In this document: positions 53,540 through 64,000 of the stretch, in pieces | How the letters are laid out: each line of letters begins with the position of its first letter | Numbering within the stretch: position 1 is the first letter of the stretch | DNA from: Amblyomma americanum | Lineage: Eukaryota > Arthropoda > Arachnida > Ixodida > Ixodidae | Assembly: GCF_052857255.1 (NCBI RefSeq) | Contig: NC_135507.1 | Location: 79,342,850 to 79,406,849 of the forward strand | Length of the DNA stretch: 64,000 nucleotides | Reading direction: 5' to 3' | Made by a program: the position numbers and the translations under genes | Notes under the pieces: generated by a model | Databases searched by the model: none | What the model was told of the DNA's origin: nothing | What the model saw: only the letters and a program-made list of their open reading frames with translations

Positions 53540-55136
53540 CTTTGATGCCACAGCGGCCAGTGCCGACCAAGTTGACAAAGCAGACGGAAGACGAAGCTCA
53601 CGAAGTTCAGTTAGGCGCTCACGAACAGACCTCCGTCCTTGCGTCTTAAAATCTATCAGCTTACATGCTATTACCAGTCCTTTTCTCTTCGAACCTTTCC
53701 TGTATCCAGCAATTAACCACCTGCGTCTTGGCCACGCCCCCGCAGCGGGTATGTGCCAGCATTGTTTGAGGCCTTCCTACCTACCTTCTGAGCTGCGCTG
53801 TGCTAACAAAAATTGCGGCCGTCCACATTTCCTGTTTGATTTGCGCCTTTTCACTTGGTGTAATCCGCTTGTTCCCACACTGCAGCTACGGACCTTACGG
53901 ACTTTACGGACCTACAGACCTGAGGACCTACGCCCCTTCCCGCCGCCATCGTCTGCTACGGTCCCGTGCGTAGGTGCGACCTTGCGATCTTCAGCGGCAC
54001 GGACGATAACGACGTAGAAGACGGGCTCGCGTCCTACGCACGCGTGAACGCCTACAACAAATGGGATGACGTTCTTAATCACACGAACGTCATAATTCAT
54101 CTGACCTACGTCGTCAACCGGTGGTTTCCTAGCCACGAAGCTGGTTTTTCTACCTGGGTGGCCCTCAAAACCAGCCAGACCGATGATGTATTCGGCCGCC
54201 CCGCTGTCCGAAAACTTCGTGCCGAACAACGGTTGCGGTGTCGGGCAAGCAGAGTGGCGAGAATTTCACAAGCTATATCGAGGATGTCGTCGATTTATGC
54301 GACTGAATGCATCCATGAGCGACGCTGACAAAATCAAGCACATTCTTAAAGGGAATGAGGACGACGCATTTCAGCTGCTAGTGTCCAAAAATCTTCAAAC
54401 CGTCTCCGACGTCGTTTCTTTATGTAAGAGCTATGACGAGCTCCGAAAACAGCGTCTTGTCACCCACCGTACCATTTGCCCGGACGACTCTCTTTCGAGC
54501 TTGGCTGTAGGCGGTCCTGCACACTATCAGTCGATCCTTCCTCAGCATATCCAGCAGTTTGTGCGGGAAGAGGTCGCCCGCCAGTTATCGTTGTTTACCT
54601 GCCCACCTGCCCTAAAGCCATCGCTGTCGCCTTCCATTCAGCGTGTCATCCAGGAGAAGGCTGCAGAGGTCCTGCCATCCGCTAATCCAACCCATCTGGT
54701 CACTGCTCCGCTGTCATATGCTGAAGCTGACGCACGGCCACAACCTCAACCGGTTGTTCCTGCTTATGTAACGCCTGGCATCATCTTCCCTCAGCCGCCG
54801 GCCACCCCTACATTGCCACTCACTCACCAGCCTCTGCCCCGCCCCTCCACCAAGTGCAAAGAGGCAAATCAAACAGGAAATGTGGACGGCCACGATCTTT
54901 GTAAGCACAGCGCAGCTCAGTAGTGAAGCGTTCGTGAGCGCCAAATTGAACTTCGTCAGCTTTGTCAGACTTCGCCACACCGCCAGCACCGCCTCGCCAG
55001 TGCCGTCAGAACGTTCAGAAACTTCGCCAGCACCGCCAGAAAACCCGCGCCACTCCTATATGTGTCTGCTGCCGACTTCCCTTCCTAAATCCGTGGTTTC
55101 GCTTTTTGTGCCCGACTCCAGCTCGGTCCAGTGTAC
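53540..55136 (+). pseudogene. Ty3/Gypsy gag relic
   Basis: Plus-strand, several frames. Core: RRCDLAIFSGTDDNDVED (53966), NAYNKWDDVLNHTNVII, VVNRWFPSHEAGFSTWV, then AEWREFHKLYRGCRRFMRLN, MSDADKIKHILKGNEDDAFQ and VVSLCKSYDELRKQRLVTHR (to 54470). This is the Gag capsid-like layout of tick Gypsy elements. A Pro/Gln-rich linker follows (to 54850), then a damaged zinc-knuckle region near 55040. A TAG at 54921 ends the longest frame. It is cut at 55137 by the tail of a LINE-A fragment. 53540-53965 is probably 5' leader. Confidence 0.75.
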
Positions 55137-55468
55137 AAAGATAGATAGATAGATAAAGAGGAGGAGGGAAAGACAGGGATGTTAACCAGAAAGGGGTTCC
55201 GGTTGGCTACCCTGCACTGAGGAAGAGGGATCAGGGGGCTAAAAGGAGGAAGAGAGAAGGGGAAAAAGGCATAAACACACACACGCACAACGCTGTCGCA
55301 ATTTGTCACCCAATCCAGTCGCTCTCAAGTTGGCAAAGAGGGCCTTGTATGCCTTGAGGGCAGTCGGCTACTGTGGCCACGGACCGAGGATCTTTTGCTC
55401 TGTTAATGGGCGATAATCGAGGCGGCCCAGGGCACAACACAGTGTATATCTTGCACTCGCAAATGCAG
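55137..55468 (-). mobile_element. LINE-A 3' fragment ending at the duplication junction
   Basis: Same 3' sequence as 4318-4640 and 59572-59900, with a longer (GATA)n tail at 55140-55156. It stops abruptly at 55468 inside the RNase H region, where the duplicated Ruka SINE begins. The cut is not a typical 5' truncation because the adjoining sequence is the start of the duplicate. Confidence 0.85.
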
Positions 55469-55682
55469 GGCGCCCGTGTGCTGTGCGATGTCAGTGCACG
55501 TTAAAGATCCCCAGGTGGTCTAAATTATTCCGGAGCCCTCCACTACGGCACCTATTCTTCCCTTCTTCTTTCACTCCCTCCTTTATCCCTTCCCTTACGG
55601 CGCGGTTCAAATGTCCAAAGATATATGAGACAGATACTGCGCCATTTCTTTTCCCTAAAAACCAATTATTATTATTATTAAG
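55469..55682 (+). repeat. Ruka SINE, duplicate of 224-440
   Basis: Begins at gcgcccgtgtgctgtgcga and ends in (ATT)n. The part of the first copy left of 224, including the inverted arm, is missing because the junction cuts here. Confidence 0.85.
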
Positions 55683-55984
55683 AACGCAGGCTTCAATGAA
55701 TGAATGCAACCTTCGCATGGTAAGCTCAGGATTATTTCACACACGTATCGGTTGAGGATTTTCGCCATTATTTTATTGCTCCTTAATTAACTGGCATTAA
55801 GCAGCAATCCACATGTCTAAACAACTGAACGCTGAAGTGAGGATGTCAGAGCCAGACACGATGTTTTACACTGTGAATATGTGGCGAGGGTGACGAAGAA
55901 TTTCGCAGTTAAGTCCACGAAGCTTCGGCCCCTCATTGATAAGGACACTCGAGTGCTGCGCCAGAGTACGCGGGATCAATCCAG

Positions 55985-56230
55985 TCTGCTGAGGCAGTTT
56001 TTCGATGGAGCCGAAACTCCAAATGCGCTCGTGTGCAGTGCGATGTCAGTGCACGTTAAAGATCCACAGGTGGTCTAAATTGATCCGGAGCCCTCCACTA
56101 CGGCAACTATTTATTATTTCACAACCATCAGCCTCCTTTCCCATACGGTGCGGTTGGGGTGTCCACCCAGATGAGAGAATTTACTGCACTGTTTTCTTTC
56201 CTCAAACAGCCTATTTTTCAAAGGCCAATT
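55985..56230 (+). repeat. Divergent Ruka-related SINE, duplicate of 745-985
   Basis: Same structure as 745-985 with scattered substitutions. Confidence 0.65.
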
Positions 56231-56772
56231 TTCGTTGTAGAGCACACGGGTGTTTTTGTTCTGTTCGTCGTCAACAGGGTCAATCAAAATGAAGAGTAAC
56301 AATAAAATCTCCGCTTCGCGTAAATCTCATATTCTAATATGACACTGATTAAAATTTCGATGCTACGCCCTCAGTATACAATCAGCGTTGGAATCAAGCA
56401 ATTGCTTCACTTAGACGTAGAATTTGTTGAGCAGAACACTCTTACTGGGCCACTAATTTTTTGTGCGCTATATGCATTAGCTAGCGGTACCTAATCAAGT
56501 AAGCACCAGCTCCATTTGCGGTCAGCGGTGCATAGTTGGTGATTCGGCTAGCGTTTCGTTGTGCATAAACGCGACCTTAAAACCTCGTGTTGATGTTTAC
56601 CGCCAGTTGGTTTTTGTAACAAGTTTTCTCGGCCAGATATATTATGTTCTCCCATGTACCCTTTTTTGTACACATTTGATTGCTTGCCTAGCGGGCAAAT
56701 AAGCTCCCCTTATTGTATTTAATAAGCTATGCCTAGCCAGCCCGTCGTCATAAGCTTTATTCTTTATATTAG

Positions 56773-57070
56773 GGCGCTCGGGTACTGATCCGAAGTTCCC
56801 GGGTTTGAACCCGACCAGGGCGGCCACGTTTCAATGGCGGCAAAACGCCAAGGCGCCCGTGTGCTGTGCGATGCAAGTGCACGTTGAGGATCCCCAGGTG
56901 GTTGAAATTATTCCGGAGTTCTTCACTACGGCACCTCATTCTTCCTTTCTTCTTTCACTCCCTCCTTTATCCCTTCCCTTAAGGCGCGGTTCAAGTGTCC
57001 GCCGATATATGAGACAGATACTGCGTCATTTCCTTTCCCAAAAACCAGTTACTATTGTTATGAATATTTT
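56773..57070 (+). repeat. Ruka SINE, duplicate of 1521-1815
   Basis: Nearly identical to 1521-1815, including the ATT-rich tail. Confidence 0.85.
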
Positions 57071-57349
57071 AATAATAATTAATATTATTATTGTTATTAT
57101 AATTATTACATTTATGAACTCTTTCGAAACTTGGGAACACTTAAGTTCACCTTGCAAATATGGCGCGATAATTTTAAAGTGTCTGTACGGTCGCTTGGGT
57201 ATTCCTTGGGGCACCATTACGCAGATATCGGCAGCTTCTCACGTAACATCACATAGGTAGATGGATGGAAAAAAATTGGCAGTGCATTAGCTCGGCTGTG
57301 CCAGGATATAGAGAGCGAGAGCTACGTTTCCCTGGCTGAGCTTGTTGTG

Positions 57350-57960
57350 GTCACTGTTTGTTTAGCAATGAGAGGCTTTGGTATACACATCTTTTATTCA
57401 TTTTGTTTGACAGAGAAAAACACTGCCCGATTGTTTTTGAAGTAGCATGCAGCGATCTAAATTTTTTGTTACAGTATGTGGATTTGGTAGGGCCTTTTTA
57501 GTATACAAGCTATATAGTAGTTCCCCATTGTGTAGTCTGGATGTGATGGTCCGAAGCTAAATTAAACTCAAAATTTTCTTTCATACACTGACTAAGTGTC
57601 TTCTTTGAGTTAAAATAACCCAAAGTAACACACAACTGTGAAACATTACCGTAGTCTGGTATACACGTGGCAACCACATCAATCATCTGCTTGACAGATG
57701 TTCCCGGTGCCACGTAGACTCCTTGGATAAATGCCGCTTTTCAGAAGCCAAACACAGATGGCTTCACCATTATTCACTGCGTTCGAAGGGAGATGTCTGA
57801 CAGCGGTGATACATTGTTTAACGTACACCCAGATTCCAGCCTACATATTTGGTTCAAGCCAACTGCCAGGCAGCAACCTTTGTATAGAAAGAGTTAATCT
57901 TCTCTTATCTATACCACCGTTTAGCAGCGGCTGGACTCTCCTTCTCTGCATGCATGTCAA
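57350..57960 (-). pseudogene. Unrecognised coding remnant, duplicate of 2099-2709
   Basis: Segment 57713-57510 reads MAPGTSVKQMIDVVATCIPD then FNSKKTLSQCMKENFEFN and DHHIQTTQWGTTI in one frame, whereas in the first copy the corresponding text is split between two frames by a one-base difference. Comparing the two copies shows that the NSKKTL to WGTTI stretch was once continuous with GTSxKQMIDVV. Function unknown. Confidence 0.4.
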
Positions 57961-58308
57961 ACGTTGTGATACGGACGCCCACTACGTCTCCGCCTTTTAA
58001 ACGCAATGCTGTGTATGTGGGGCGGGGTTCGGGTGATAGAGAGGCGTGCGGCGAGGTGGCAACGAAGAACGCGGCGCATCTGTGGTGTCTCTGGTTACCA
58101 TGGTATCAGCGCATGCGCTCAACTGCTCATCCATGTGACGTCACGTTCGGCTTGGACGCTGGAGCGGGCGCGTGGCCGCGGCGACGGCGAAGTGCACGGC
58201 GCACTTTGCTCCTCTTCGGTTCCCATGGTTAGGGCGCATGCGCACAACATGCCTATCCCATGAACCGCGAAATGCTCGACTGGTAACCCACTGTATATAG
58301 CTCTCACT

Positions 58309-59296
58309 ACAAAACTTTATTGGCGAACGATTTAATGTGCTCTTGACCCTTACGGGTCACGGCGCCATGGTCGATATTCGGTCCAGGATTGCGCACTTGA
58401 CAGCTGCCAGCGTGGCTCGGCGTACAAGAAATCATTGCGCTTCCTTGTCCTGGCTGGCCAGCAAGTGCTCCCACTGCAGCATGCGTCACACTCGGATGGT
58501 CTATTCTTGGCTCTAAGTCTGCCTTAGGGCAGGTGACTTGCTCTAGTGTAGCTTTACCCTGGCACCATGGACATTTGTCTGTATATTGTGTAGGAAAGAT
58601 ATTTTTTAGTTTGTGCAGGTGCTCGCAGGTACCGGTTTTTAGTCTGCGCCAGCGTGCGCCTCGTCTTTGGTTAGCATTTTGTGTAGGTTCGATAGCGTTT
58701 CCGCCGACCATTGTAATGATCGAGTATGTCCGAGTACGTGGGGTAACAGGGTCAAAGGTGCCCGTGGTGCAAAGTGTTTAGTCTGCTCGGTTGACGTACC
58801 CTCCATTTAACTCGTCTGCAGCCCCGTTGCCCCTCTTCCCCTCATGTCCTGGAACCCATACTATATTATTTTTAGTGTTTATGTGTCTTTTCGTCGTGTG
58901 AAGAATGTGATTGGCGATGCTGTCTATCCTGCCTCTTGTGTTGTTTCTGCATGCTTGTGTAGAGTCGGTCACTATAGTGATGTTTTGTCCTGTTCCGTTG
59001 GCGTGCAATATTCCTGGAGCAATGGCGGCCTCTTCAGCTGCCTCTATGTTTGGGTTGTTTATGGCAGCTCTGGTTATTTCTTTCCCTTCTTCGCCTCTTA
59101 CTACGGCGATGGTTTTGCGTTTATATCGGTACTTTGCTGCGTCCGTGTAATCTACGCTGGGATTGTCGCTGAATTCTCTGCTCAGGGCTCGGGCTCTCGC
59201 TTGTCCTTTTTTATTATGCATATTGGGGTCCATGTGTCCATGCGTAATGGGTCCATGTGTAATACATTCTGTTGTATTACACGTCATCACACATAA
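58309..59296 (-). mobile_element. LINE-C 3' fragment, second copy
   Basis: RNase H frame of 170 codons at 59290-58778, intact across the domain (IEAAEEAAIAPG, VTDSTQACRNN, WVPGHEGKRGNGAADE), then the cysteine motif end (58711-58307). It is less broken than the first copy. Confidence 0.82.
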
Positions 59297-59722
59297 TAAT
59301 CTATAGCGCTAATTAATGGCCCTTAAAACTCAGTTTTCCTTGAATGTCATCTGCGCACACTGCTGTGTGACGTGCTTGTACAAATCCTCTGTTTATCCTC
59401 CTGAACGAACATCCTGATTTGTGAAGAAGTAGAGGGCTCCTCTCCCGACCGAAAGAATTTCGGTTCACTTCCGCTTGACAACCTTTTAGAGCAAAAGCTT
59501 TACTAGCCTAGTGGTGCCCATTTCGCTGCGTCTGCACGAGTGACCTTGAAAAGGATTAGCGGAGTTACGTAGATAGATAGATTAAGAGGAGGAGTGAAAG
59601 GCAGGGATGTTAACCAGAAAGGGGTTCCGGTTGGCTACCCTGCACTAGGGAAGAGGGATTAGGGGACTAAAAAGAGGAAGAGAGAAGGGAAAAAAGGCAT
59701 AACACACACACGTACAACGCTG

Positions 59723-60781
59723 TCACAATTTGTCGCTCAATCCAGTTGCTCTCAAGTAGGCAAAGAGGGCCTTGTATGCCTTGAGGGCAGTCGACTGCTG
59801 TGGCCACGGACCGAGGATCTTATGCTCTGTTAATGGGCGAGGATCGAGGCGGTCCAGGGCACAACAAAGTGTATTTCTTGCACTCGCAAATGCAGGGCAC
59901 TCACAGAGAAGATGAGCGATGGTCTCCTCGCAACCACAGCTCTCACAGGCAAGGCTGTCGGCCATCCCCATCCGGAAAGCATAGTAATTGGTAAATGCAA
60001 CACCGATCCATAAACGGCATAACAGTGTTGCGTCGCGACGTTCTAAGTTACGTGGAAGACGAAGGCGCAGTTCAGGGACCAGTGCCTTGAGGCGGAGGTT
60101 GCAAAACTCTCCCGTGTTCCACGCTGAAAGTGTGAGCTCGAGCGCCAAAGGGCGAAGCCCACACGCAGCGTCAGGTCTTGATATTGGGATCCTCACTGGA
60201 AGTCCATCGTTGTGAGGAGAACGGGCAGCCGCATCGGCCTGGCGATTACCGTTAATACCGTGTCCTGGCAGCCATTGAAAAATGATGTCATGACCTTTTG
60301 AAATGGTGCCGTGGTACAGTAGACGGATCTCAGCAACAAGTTGCTCCTGCGACCCGCGGCGTAGCGCAGCTTCCAGGGCTTGATGGGCTGCTTTAGAGTC
60401 GATGAAAACCGTCCAGTCATGTGGAGGTTCTTGACTGATGAACTCTACCGCAGCCCGTAAGGCTGCGAGTTCCGCACCAGTTGAGGATGTTGGATAGGTC
60501 GTCTTCACTTTCATGAAGATGGATCTGGCCGGTATCACCACCGACCCCGCAGAACTGGTCGAGTGAACTGATCCAGCTGTGTAAATATGTATGCGGTGAT
60601 TGTGGTAAGAATGCAGGTGATTCAATGTCAGTTGTTTGAGAGCGGGCAAGTGATACACCAGCTTTTTTTGTAATGCCAGGAATATAGAGGTGAGCCCAAG
60701 GTTTATGAAGATTCCGTAGTCGAGAGCACGATCTTGACGCAGGGGTGAACTTCGATGGAAGATATGCGCGATGGGCTTCAA
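59723..60781 (-). pseudogene. LINE-A RNase H and zinc motif, intact frame (copy 2)
   Basis: 352 codons in one frame: HIYTAGSVHSTSS (Asp replaced by Ala, as in copy 1), ELAALRAAVEFI, FIDSKAAHQALEAAL, QWLPGHGINGNRQADAAARS (one Cys lost from the GHCGI motif), then NYYAFRMGMADS and the cysteine motif CESCGCEETIAHLLCECP. The open frame persists although the LINE is dead at the RT. Confidence 0.82.
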
Positions 60782-60871
60782 TGACTTTGACGAATGTAGT
60801 ACGCGGCCTAATTATTGGGAGTGTTGCGAAGTGATGACAGGAAACCCGTGTGAGGTGCCGAATATGCGGTC

Positions 60872-62077
60872 TCATGGTGTCAACAGCAATGTATGTAGTA
60901 ACAGGATGTTCCCGGGCAACAAGAACAGTTGCTGCTGTTGATGCACATTTAGGCAGTCCAAGACAGATACGGAGAGCCTGTGCTTGCACACTTTGAAGAG
61001 TCTTGATATTTGTTTTTCTAATGGAACTGAATATCGGAAGACTGTACCGCATGTACCCAGAAATAGGGAACGGTATAGTTGTAGCATCGAGCGCACTGAT
61101 GTGCCCCAGGACTTTCCCCCGAGGAAGGAGATGGCGTGGACAATCGAAATTAATCTCTTTCTCATGTCGTAGATATGTGGACTCCACGAGAGGTTCCTGT
61201 CGATGACAGCACCAATGAATCTGTGGCTTTTCTCATAGGGAATGGCTTCGCCATTGATGCGAGTGGTGTAACGTGACATTATTTTCCGTGTGAACGCCAC
61301 AAGTGAACACTTTTCGGTCGAAATGTTCAGGCCCTGCAAGCGAAGATAAGATGTCAATATCGATGCCGCTTTTAGAAGTCTTGCACGAACTTTAGGACGG
61401 GTCACCCCTGATGCCCAAATACAGATGTCGTCTGCATATACCGAGGTCTGAGCAGATTGTGGCAATACGTCGACCATTCCGATAAGAGCAAGGTTGAAGA
61501 GAACTGGGCTCAGCACTCCACCCTGAGGAACTCCGCGCGAATTTCTGTGTAAGGACGTTGGCACGTCCGCAGTCAGGACAAAAAACTACCTCTCTGATAA
61601 ATAGCTGCGTATCCAGGTGAACGTGCGGCCTCCGATCTCAGCAGCTTCCACTGCGCCGAAAATGGCCTGATGCGTTACGTTGTCGTACGCGCCCTTGATA
61701 TCCAAAAACAATGCCACGGTCAATCTTTTCAAACTTTTGCTGTGGTGCACCGACGTTACAAGGTCAACCACGTTGTCGATAGAAGAGCGGCCCCGTCGGA
61801 ACCCAGACATGATAGTTGGATAAATCTGATATCGCTCCAAGTACCATTCCACGCGTGTGAGCAGCATTCTTTCCATGACTTTGCCGACGAAGCTGGCGAG
61901 TGCAATTGGACGGTATGATGAAAGGTCAAGCGGTGATTTCCCCGGCTTAAGAAGTGGAACCATACGACTGGTTTTCCAATCATGAGGAACTATGCCAGCA
62001 GTCCATGACTTGTTATAAGCGTCCAAAAGAGCCCGTCGAGTTTCTTGGCCAAGGTTAGCAAGTGTGGAGTACGTCAC
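60872..62077 (-). pseudogene. LINE-A reverse transcriptase (copy 2)
   Basis: 62077-61586 has the fingers (LLKPGKSPLDLSSYRPIALA, FRRGRSSIDNVVDLV) and LFLDIKGAYDNVTH. It ends at a stop shortly after SYLSER. The continuation from 61564 has GVPQGGVLSPVLFNLALIG and YADDICIWASGV. A frameshift near 61090 moves the thumb to another frame. Compared with copy 1, copy 2 keeps a better 5' part but has an extra stop. Confidence 0.83.
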
Positions 62078-62127
62078 ACCATCGAGCCATGGTGATGATG
62101 ACTTTCTACAACAAGCCAGCGCAGCAT

Positions 62128-64000
62128 CAAAAGAGAGAGAGAGAATGAAAGGGAAACGCAGGGAGCTTAACCAGATGTGAGTCTCTGGTTTGCTACCCTA
62201 CACTGGGGATGGGGGATAGGGTTAGAAAGATGACAGAGAGGAAAACGCAAAAAAAGGAACGTGCACACATGGAGACACACACACACACACAAGTTCGTGG
62301 TCAAGTTCGTGGCTAAGGCATGCCCTCTGTGGACTGTACTGCGGGCAGGAGCACAATATATGGCCAATTGATTCTTCATGGCCGCAGTGGTCACAGGTTG
62401 GGGTGTCGGTCATCCCTATGCGGAAGGCATAGGCTTTAGTAAAGGCAACACCCAACCAAAGTCGATATAAAAGTGTGGCGTCTCTACGGCGAAGCTGGGA
62501 TGGCGCTCGAAGACTTAATGTTGGATCAGTCGCGTATTTCTTAAATGTGGCTCATTCCATTGCGACTCGGTGCACTGCCAAGCAAGTAGGCGGAGCTTCC
62601 GTGCCGCGTCATTTCTAGAAAGAGGAATTGGGACGTGGCGCTCATCAGTATGGGCTGAGCGGGCAGCGTGATCCGCCCGTTCATTGCCGATAATCCCCGC
62701 AGTGACTTGGAAGCCACTGGAACGTTATTTTATGCCCGGCATCACTTATATAGTGTAACGTCTCTGTAATATGGAAGATTAGTTGTTCGTGCGGTCCGCG
62801 TCGTAGAGGTGACAGTAGAGACTGCTGTGCCGCCTCCGAATCGCAGAATATTGTCATTTGTGTGGCGGTTCATCACCAATGTGATGAAGGGCCGCTAAGA
62901 GCGCTGCGAGCTCTGCTGCCGCCGATGTTGTCGCGTGGGTCGTCTTAAATTTGATTGTTGTAGCTTTCGCTGGAATGACGATTGCCGCCGCGGAGCTGCT
63001 TGAAAGGACAGATCCATCAGTGTAAATATGCGTTGAGTCACGGTAGTTCTCGTACAAATGTAGTAGCGTGAGCTGTCTAAGGGCTGGCGATGACAGATCA
63101 GATTTTTCGAGATACCAGGTATTGCGAGGTTGATTTTTGGCTGAGCGAGGCACCATGGAGGGATCGAAGGTCTCGCAGCCGGAGTGAAACAAGCTGGCAA
63201 TGATTCATCATGTGCAGTTATCGTTTAGCTGAAAGATGTGTGTGGCCTGTCCGCTGGTAGAGAGGCTAATTGGTGACGAGGATTCCTGGCTAGATGCCTT
63301 ATATGGGTCCTGAGTACCTCAATTTCAATGTGGGTCTTGACAAGGTGGTCTCTAGCGATTGCTATCGTAGCCACTGTTGAAGCACTCTGAGGCAGGCCTA
63401 GACAGATCCGGAGCACTTGACCCTGAAGACTTTGTATTGTGCGTAGATTCGTTTTGCCTTTGTTGTTTATTGCTGGCAAGCAGTATCGCAGAAATCCTAG
63501 AAAAAGCACCCTGTACAGTTGTAACAGGGCACTAGGCGACATTACCCACGTCTTGCCAGCGAAAAACTTGAACAGGTGGCAGATGCCTGTCAACCGTTTT
63601 TTCACGTATGATATGTGTGGGCTCTGTGACAAGTCCCTGTCGATTATGACACCTAGAAACTTGTACGATCGGACCCGTCGTATTATTTGGCCATTTATCA
63701 TTACACTGTAGTTTGCCATGGGTTTGCGCGTAAATGGCACTAGTGCGCATTTCTAGGAAATTTCCAGGCCTCGATTACGGAGGTAGATAACAGTTTGTGT
63801 GGCGGCTCTCTGAATTCTCGCTCGCAACTGTAGGCGTCTTACTGCCGATGTCCATATGCAGATGTCATCCGCGTACATTGATAGCCTGACTGTGGTTGGC
63901 ACGTGCTCAAGGAGAGCAATTAGTGTTAGATTAAATAACACGGGGCTAAGTACACCGCCCTGAGGGACGCCGCGGTAGCTATAGTGAAGAGAACTATGGC
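62128..64000 (-). mobile_element. LINE-B, second copy, truncated by the window edge
   Basis: RNase H in two pieces (63192-62854 and 62455-62222), shortened by about 115 bp near 62290 (the text jumps from the CA repeat to gttcgtggtcaagttcgtgg). RT thumb and palm 63941-63225, with YADDICIW, and a stop near 63752. The in-frame TAA between RT and RNase H is present at the same place as in copy 1. Confidence 0.87.

Larger units (their letters stand above)
59572..62127 (-). mobile_element. LINE-A, second copy, with RT fingers retained
   Basis: Contains the 170 bp of RT that copy 1 lost. RT is split over 62077-61586, 61564-60872 and 61187-60417. The (TCTA)n tail is at 59572-59582. Confidence 0.88.
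55469..64000 (+). repeat. Second copy of 224-8740: long direct duplication
   Basis: From 55469 the window repeats 224 onward in the same orientation. Offsets change slowly with indels: 55245 at the start, 55251 near 2480, 55252 near 5165, 55259 near 7966. Substitutions are at the level of a few per hundred bases by eye. All features of the first copy are present in the same order. The right end runs past the window. Confidence 0.93.

Noticed and set aside
1..64000. Bacterial or symbiont origin of any part
   Set aside because: No operons, no ribosome binding sites with intact frames; repeats typical of tick nuclear DNA run through the whole window.

Overview
The window looks like nuclear DNA of a hard tick (Ixodidae). 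Evidence: many copies of a tRNA-headed SINE whose body matches the tick SINE I know as Ruka, several I/R1-group LINEs with a C-terminal RNase H domain, RTE-type LINE ends with a (CAT)n tail, a Penelope-like element with a GIY-YIG domain, and Ty3/Gypsy debris. There are no bacterial operons, rRNA genes or CRISPR arrays, and no tRNA gene outside SINE heads. Family names rest on motif recognition by eye; no database was searched.

Layout. 1-10870 holds SINEs, an unrecognised coding remnant (2099-2709), a LINE-C 3' fragment (3052-4045), a 5'-truncated LINE-A (4318-6735) and a nearly complete LINE-B (6737-10870), with the LINEs on the minus strand. 11313-13045 is a decayed plus-strand LINE-E. 13046-21060 is a long minus-strand LINE-D (5'UTR, ORF1 with zinc knuckles, EN-RT-RNase H). 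It is split by a Ruka SINE (13421-13607) and by a 3.0 kb Penelope-like element (16049-19055) with a 13-bp target-site duplication. 21079-23400 is Ty3/Gypsy pol. 23.5-47 kb is low in genes and rich in SINEs. 47.4-53.4 kb is a large inverted repeat around a LINE-F that sits inside a SINE. 53540-55136 is a Ty3/Gypsy gag relic.

From 55469 to the window end the sequence repeats 224 to about 8740 in the same orientation, at an offset of about 55.25 kb and with a few percent divergence. The simplest reading is a tandem duplication of a 55-kb unit whose junction is at 55468/55469. Each copy carries its own indels, so this is probably not a trivial assembly echo, although allelic mis-joining is not excluded.

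The best host-gene candidate is on the minus strand: three exons (42978-43111, 32391-32503, 26589-26941) with matching splice phases predict a protein of about 199 residues with one transmembrane helix and an acidic, proline-rich C-terminal tail. A second possible host exon is Lys/Arg/Ala-rich (30133-30444). Nearly everything else is transposable-element sequence, mostly broken by stops and frameshifts.
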